DNA from: Nitrososphaerales archaeon
GTDB lineage: Archaea > Thermoproteota > Nitrososphaeria > Nitrososphaerales > Gagatemarchaeaceae
NCBI GenBank assembly: GCA_030038395.1
Contig: JASHOZ010000041.1
Coordinates: forward strand, 1-35,955
Direction of reading: 5' to 3'
Length of the DNA stretch: 35,955 nucleotides
The stretch's first letter is position 1, and each line of letters begins with the position of its first letter. The notes below the pieces were generated by a model, which saw nothing but the letters and a program-made list of their open reading frames with translations, made no database searches and was not told the origin of the DNA. The position numbers were made by a program, and so were the translations under genes. Of this stretch, positions 32,521-35,955 are shown piece after piece.

Positions 32521-32642
32521 TCTACCATATTGAGAGTATGGCGACTCTGGTGCCGAGCCTCCGCCTCGACCGCTGCTTTGGCGCGACCGCCATGCGCGGG
32601 GCGGAAGGCGTCCGCAGGACTCGAAGGGACGCAACCTGAAAC

Positions 32643-32651
32643 GAATTTAAT
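32643..32651 (+). promoter_or_regulatory. TATA-like box for the eL13-like gene
   Basis: GAATTTAAT. With the usual spacing the transcript would begin near 32672, so the GTG at 32655 is too close. ATG 32667 or TTG 32676 is a more likely start. Confidence 0.5.
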
Positions 32652-32666
32652 CGAGTGGATTCAGGG

Positions 32667-33152
32667 ATGGTCTCCTTGAGTGGGACGAAGAGCAAGAAGG
32701 CCGCAGTCAAGAAGGAGAAGAAGAGCGAACGACCAGCCAAGGAGAAGACCATGCGGCCCAGCATCCCGCCACCCTCGGCCAGAATACAGACCAGACATGG
32801 CGGCGGCTTCGTTGAGCGGCCGGGGCGCGGGTATTCGATGCGTGAGGTCACTGACGCTGGACTAGGGGCGAGGACTGCGCGGAGCTGGAAAGTCCCATTG
32901 GACCTAAGAAGGCGAAGCAGACTCGACGAGAATGTCTCTGCGCTGAAGAAGTGGGTCTCTCAGCGAAAGAGGCCCTCGGTCGAATCGCGAGTGGAGGGCG
33001 AGGTCAAGAAGATAGAGAAGACGGTAGGGAAGGAGATTCGCAAGGCGGAGGAAGAAATCGAGAAGGTGGAGAAGGAGGTCGTCGAGAAAATCGAAGCCCC
33101 CGTCAAGAAGCGGACGCGGAAGAAGAGCGACACCGCCTCGGAGAACTCGTAG
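32667..33152 (+). CDS. rpl13e: Ribosomal protein eL13-like
   Basis: Basic protein of about 161 residues. A Lys-rich N-terminal stretch (SKKAAVKKEKKSERPAKEK) leads to the conserved core RPGRGYSMREVTDAGLGARTARSWKVPLDLRRRSRLDENVSALKKW. This core corresponds to the L13e block: G-R-G-(F/Y)-S, a short helix, an A-R-x-x-(G/W) segment, then a D-x-R-R-R-x element and a helix starting N-V-x-x-L. A long, highly charged Lys/Glu coiled-coil tail follows. eL13 is patchily present in TACK archaea. The start is placed at ATG 32667 from the TATA-like box; TTG 32676 is possible, and GTG 32655 less so. Confidence 0.75.
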   Translation: MVSLSGTKSKKAAVKKEKKSERPAKEKTMRPSIPPPSARIQTRHGGGFVERPGRGYSMREVTDAGLGARTARSWKVPLDLRRRSRLDENVSALKKWVSQRKRPSVESRVEGEVKKIEKTVGKEIRKAEEEIEKVEKEVVEKIEAPVKKRTRKKSDTASENS

Positions 33153-33221
33153 TCCCCCCGAGTCCACCAGACCTGATAGGTCGGGCGAGTCTATCGGAGA
33201 CCAAGACGGGGGCGTAGAGTC

Positions 33222-33881
33222 ATGCACGACGGGACGGCAAAGCATACCTATCGCCGGCTTCCTGACCCGAGAGGCATGAGGGTCAGGCAGCTCGTGGTGG
33301 GCCCGATGCAGAACTTCTCGTACCTTCTGACGGGCGCCGGAGACACGGACGGCATCGTGATCGACTCCGGATGGGAGACGTCGCCCATCCTGCGAGCCGC
33401 GCACGAAGGCGGGGTCAAGGTTAGGTATGCGGTCGCTACGCACCATCACTTCGACCACACGGCGAGCCTGAAGGAGCTCGCTGTGGCCACGGGCGCCAAA
33501 GTCGTGGCGCACGAGCGCTCGCCGATTGACCATGACACTTCCGTGGCTGACGGCGATGTGCTGAGGCTCGGGACGGGCCAAGTGCGGATAATCTACACAC
33601 CCGGGCACACCGTCGACAGCGTGTGCCTCTTCGATGGCGAAAACCTGTTCACTGGTGACACGCTGTTCATAGGGAACTGCGGCCGGACCGACCTACCAGG
33701 AGGTTCCCCCGAGGACATGTTCCGGAGCCTGCACGACGTAATCCTGAAGCTCCCTCCTTCCACGGTAGTCTATCCAGGCCACGACTACGGCGATGTTCCC
33801 TCCAGGACGCTAGGCGAGGAGGCCCTGTCCAATCCGACGCTTTCAGCAGCGACATACAGGGAATTTCTGAAGGTTCCGTGA
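33222..33881 (+). CDS. Metallo-beta-lactamase-fold hydrolase (glyoxalase II / ETHE1-like)
   Basis: Protein of 219 residues (201 if ATG 33276 is the start, which fits the family N-terminus MRVRQLVVGPMQNFSYLL and has GAGAGG before it). The metal site is THHHFDHTAS, matching HxHxDH. Further ligands are in TPGHTVDS and FTGDTLF, and the final His is in VVYPGHDYGD. The stretch GNCGRTDLPGGSPEDMFRSL resembles glyoxalase II-type and ETHE1 persulfide dioxygenase enzymes. Substrate is undecided between thioesters such as acylated small thiols and persulfides. It lies 69 bases after the eL13-like gene on the same strand. Confidence 0.87.
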   Translation: MHDGTAKHTYRRLPDPRGMRVRQLVVGPMQNFSYLLTGAGDTDGIVIDSGWETSPILRAAHEGGVKVRYAVATHHHFDHTASLKELAVATGAKVVAHERSPIDHDTSVADGDVLRLGTGQVRIIYTPGHTVDSVCLFDGENLFTGDTLFIGNCGRTDLPGGSPEDMFRSLHDVILKLPPSTVVYPGHDYGDVPSRTLGEEALSNPTLSAATYREFLKVP

Positions 33882-33921
33882 AGCGTGCGGCCGGGACCAA
33901 GCGCCAAGCCCTGGAGGAGAC

Positions 33922-34719
33922 TCATCCTGGGGTGGTGTAGAGACAGATCTTGCCGGCCACCCTCTCGCCTGCGCTCTCGGCGTGACGAGAGGATGCCACG
34001 TTGGACTCCGCAATCTCGTTGACCAGCGTGTGGACCCGACGCGACTTCAGATAGATCAACCTGGCCTGCAGGTTGTCGGTCATCACCCCCATCCTTCTGA
34101 ACCGGGGCTCGACGTAGAGTCCGTGCGATCTCGCCCATCCGCCCACTATCGACATCCACGCCATGCCCACGACCCTGTCCCCCACCCTGACGACAAAGCA
34201 CTTGTCCCCGTTCCTGAGGGCGACGCTGATCCATCGACTGTTCGTCTCAGGCTGAGTCGCGGCCATGAACTTCTCTATCTCCCCTGCGTCGTCGTCCATG
34301 CTGACCTGGTGCCTGAACCTGTGGCCTGGCGCGGCCTTGTCGACGTCGAGTTGCCAGATGTTCCAGACCTCCTTCTGATGCCCTCGTACTTCGAGCTCTG
34401 AGAAGATGTAGCTGGAAGACTTCATCTCGAAGAAACGTTCGAAGGCATCCTCGGACCTGCTGAAGACCGTCCCGGTCGCTTCGTAGGGGTCATAGATGAA
34501 CAGGCCGTTCTTCCCTCCCCCCGGAGCCTGGGAGACGAATGCTTCGCCCCCGGACTCGAGTGCTTCCTTCACCTCATGCCGAATGAATGGGTCGAAGAAC
34601 GACATCTGTGTTGGCATGCCTTCGAGGTCGCTGAGGGCCTCGACCCTTGACACCCGTATAGCGCTAGTCAGAGGGTCCGTCCCCCTGCTTGCCCGACGAG
34701 GTCCACTCCACATTACCAA
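33922..34719 (-). CDS. GNAT-family N-acetyltransferase with extended N-terminus
   Basis: Protein of 265 residues. The C-terminal half is a GNAT fold: CFVVRVGDRVVGMAWMSIV as strands 2-4, then the acetyl-CoA segment GLYVEPRFRRMGVMTDNLQARLIYL, and NVASSRHAESAGERVAGKI as the last helix and strand. The pyrophosphate loop RxxGxG is degenerate (RRMGVM). The N-terminal 130 residues have no recognised domain. The 5' end overlaps the unknown 412-residue gene by 7 bases, so the two are co-translated and may act together. The acceptor substrate is unknown. Confidence 0.8.
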   Translation of the reverse strand: MVMWSGPRRASRGTDPLTSAIRVSRVEALSDLEGMPTQMSFFDPFIRHEVKEALESGGEAFVSQAPGGGKNGLFIYDPYEATGTVFSRSEDAFERFFEMKSSSYIFSELEVRGHQKEVWNIWQLDVDKAAPGHRFRHQVSMDDDAGEIEKFMAATQPETNSRWISVALRNGDKCFVVRVGDRVVGMAWMSIVGGWARSHGLYVEPRFRRMGVMTDNLQARLIYLKSRRVHTLVNEIAESNVASSRHAESAGERVAGKICLYTTPG

Positions 34720-35951
34720 TCCAGAATCGTGAATTTCTTGACGAGGTGTTCCTCTCCGAGGATGTTTCCGATGACCAGTTCCAGGCTGTCCTGGTTGCGA
34801 TGGAGGTCAACTACCTCGTCCTCCTTTAGCGCGTCCGTCAGCAGGTACTCGAACTGGGTCTTGCGGTCTGTCGCATGGCCGAACCTCCTGACCCGTTCCC
34901 GTTCAATCTGTTCGTAGGCGTACATGAATTCGTACAGCGACCTGTATATCTGGTGTTCCATGTTCTCCTCTATGTTGAACTCGAGGTCTGCCCTGTCCTT
35001 CCCAGACACCGTTATTCCCTGGAGCCCCTCCAGGTCCGCCCAGAAAATCGTGCCATCAGGCGCGAGCACCGCGTCCTTGTCGAGCCAGACGTCATAAAAG
35101 TCGAGCCCGCTGTAGGTGCCGTCGCCGTTGTCGCTCATTGACCTGACGAACAGTGTGAGAATGGCGATCCCGCTCCTGACAAAGTTCCTCAGGAAGCCCA
35201 TCGCCTTGTCGTTGTCGTCAATGTGGAAGAAGTCGAAGAGCTCCCCAGTGTCGTCCCCAATCGTCCAGTCCGAGTGGAAGTAAATCCTGATGTTGGAGGG
35301 AATCAACCTCGCCTCCTGCACCATCTCCTGCTTGAACCTCCTGTACCAGTACACCTGCGTCATCTCCTCTTGGAGGGCTTTGGGCAGTCTGACAATTTTG
35401 ACAAGGGGCGCCATGCGGAAGCCGTGGATTGACGTGGCGCTGGAATCAGACATCTCCGCCGCCTTCATAGCTATCGACGCGAACTCTAGGCCCTGAGACC
35501 CGTAGGGGCATCCCCTAGACCAGAGCTCGCCGGTGAGGTACCTTGGGAACTGCATCTCCTTCTCTTTGGCGGCCATTATCCTCTCCCTTGTCCCCCCGCT
35601 CCTGAGGAGGGCGCAGATTTCCTCCTTCCTGAAGAGCTGGCGACTGAACGGGCTTGTGGTCGACCCTATCCCCTTGACGGAGAAGTAGAAGTCGGTGCCG
35701 TCAATCGCGAGGCATGGGTCCCTGCCGACCGCGCTCCTGTTGTCATCGATCAGGAGCTCCTTGGTTCCGATGGGGTCAGCCGTCGAGAAGGGTTTCACGC
35801 TGTCGGGGAGGTATATCCGCTCGAACTCAGGCATCGGAAAGCTTCTGAAGCGTCTGTTGGTTATGGTGCCGGCTCCTTCGTAGGCGTTCAGCGCTATCGG
35901 CACCCCCCTGAGTCTTATCGGGGCTGTCCTGGTCGCGGTCGTTACCTCCAA
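34713..35951 (-). CDS. Unknown 412-residue protein with faint kinase-like (SelO-like) motifs
   Basis: No family recognised with certainty. A TTG at 35951 opens the frame just inside the window, and the true start may lie outside. Near residues 90-104 FSVKGIGSTTSPFSR resembles the nucleotide loop of SelO-type pseudokinases (KGxGxTPYSR). Near 286-309 YDVWLDKDAVLAPDGTIFWADLEG has the rhythm of a kinase catalytic segment, with a D-x-x-x-x-x-x-DGxxxxxDLEG pattern in place of HRD and DFG. Other notable blocks are LTGELWSRGCPYGSQGLEFA and HSDWTIGDDTGELFDFFHIDD. No signal peptide or membrane helix. It overlaps the GNAT gene by 7 bases. A kinase fold is only an inference. Confidence 0.6.
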   Translation of the reverse strand: MEVTTATRTAPIRLRGVPIALNAYEGAGTITNRRFRSFPMPEFERIYLPDSVKPFSTADPIGTKELLIDDNRSAVGRDPCLAIDGTDFYFSVKGIGSTTSPFSRQLFRKEEICALLRSGGTRERIMAAKEKEMQFPRYLTGELWSRGCPYGSQGLEFASIAMKAAEMSDSSATSIHGFRMAPLVKIVRLPKALQEEMTQVYWYRRFKQEMVQEARLIPSNIRIYFHSDWTIGDDTGELFDFFHIDDNDKAMGFLRNFVRSGIAILTLFVRSMSDNGDGTYSGLDFYDVWLDKDAVLAPDGTIFWADLEGLQGITVSGKDRADLEFNIEENMEHQIYRSLYEFMYAYEQIERERVRRFGHATDRKTQFEYLLTDALKEDEVVDLHRNQDSLELVIGNILGEEHLVKKFTILDW

Positions 35952-35955
35952 GCCA

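Overview
This is a GC-rich archaeal chromosome segment, tightly packed and entirely cellular in character. Archaeal markers are topoisomerase VI A and B, Rio1 kinase with a Dim2/Pno1-like KH protein, aIF2-beta, a DUF424 protein, an eL13-like ribosomal protein, split glycine decarboxylase and an FtsZ-family protein. TATA-like boxes lie about 24-40 bases before many first start codons, usually without a Shine-Dalgarno sequence, which suggests leaderless transcription. DnaK/DnaJ/GrpE, eL13 and a divergent FtsZ homologue together suggest a TACK archaeon, perhaps a heterotrophic, GC-rich relative of Nitrososphaeria (Thaumarchaeota). That placement is inference. I saw no tRNA, rRNA, CRISPR array, insertion sequence or prophage.

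Layout. 1-6140 (minus): rio1, KH protein, top6B, top6A and the start of a membrane protein cut by the window edge; top6A carries a 525-residue intein with a LAGLIDADG-type endonuclease domain. 6240-9790 (plus): grpE-dnaK-dnaJ chaperone operon. 9791-10551 (minus): aIF2-beta and DUF424. 10567-15395 (plus): a VOC protein, then MTA phosphorylase, adenine phosphoribosyltransferase, S-adenosylhomocysteine hydrolase and methionyl-tRNA synthetase, a methionine and purine salvage group. 15392-16870 (minus): FtsZ-like protein and a DUF59-like protein. 16880-19748 (minus): gcvPA-gcvPB, divergent from a secreted/membrane-anchored protein (19804-21468). 21570-24783: thioredoxin reductase, an AmrS-like radical SAM enzyme and threonine synthase. 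24784-25410: two small genes.

25479-32520 is the most interesting part, a phosphate/polyphosphate island. PPK2 is on the plus strand. On the minus strand lie a PhoU-like DUF47 protein with a PiT-family transporter, then a five-gene overlapping operon: SixA-like phosphatase, Ppx/GppA, two thymidylate-kinase-like P-loop kinases in tandem and a CHAD (polyphosphate-binding) protein. One of the two kinases has arginine in place of the Walker A lysine. No PPK1 is present in the window. The arrangement suggests the kinase pair belongs to polyphosphate metabolism rather than dTTP synthesis.

32640-35955: an eL13-like protein, a metallo-beta-lactamase-fold hydrolase of glyoxalase II/ETHE1 type, and at the right edge a GNAT acetyltransferase overlapping an unrecognised 412-residue protein with faint kinase-like (SelO-like) motifs.
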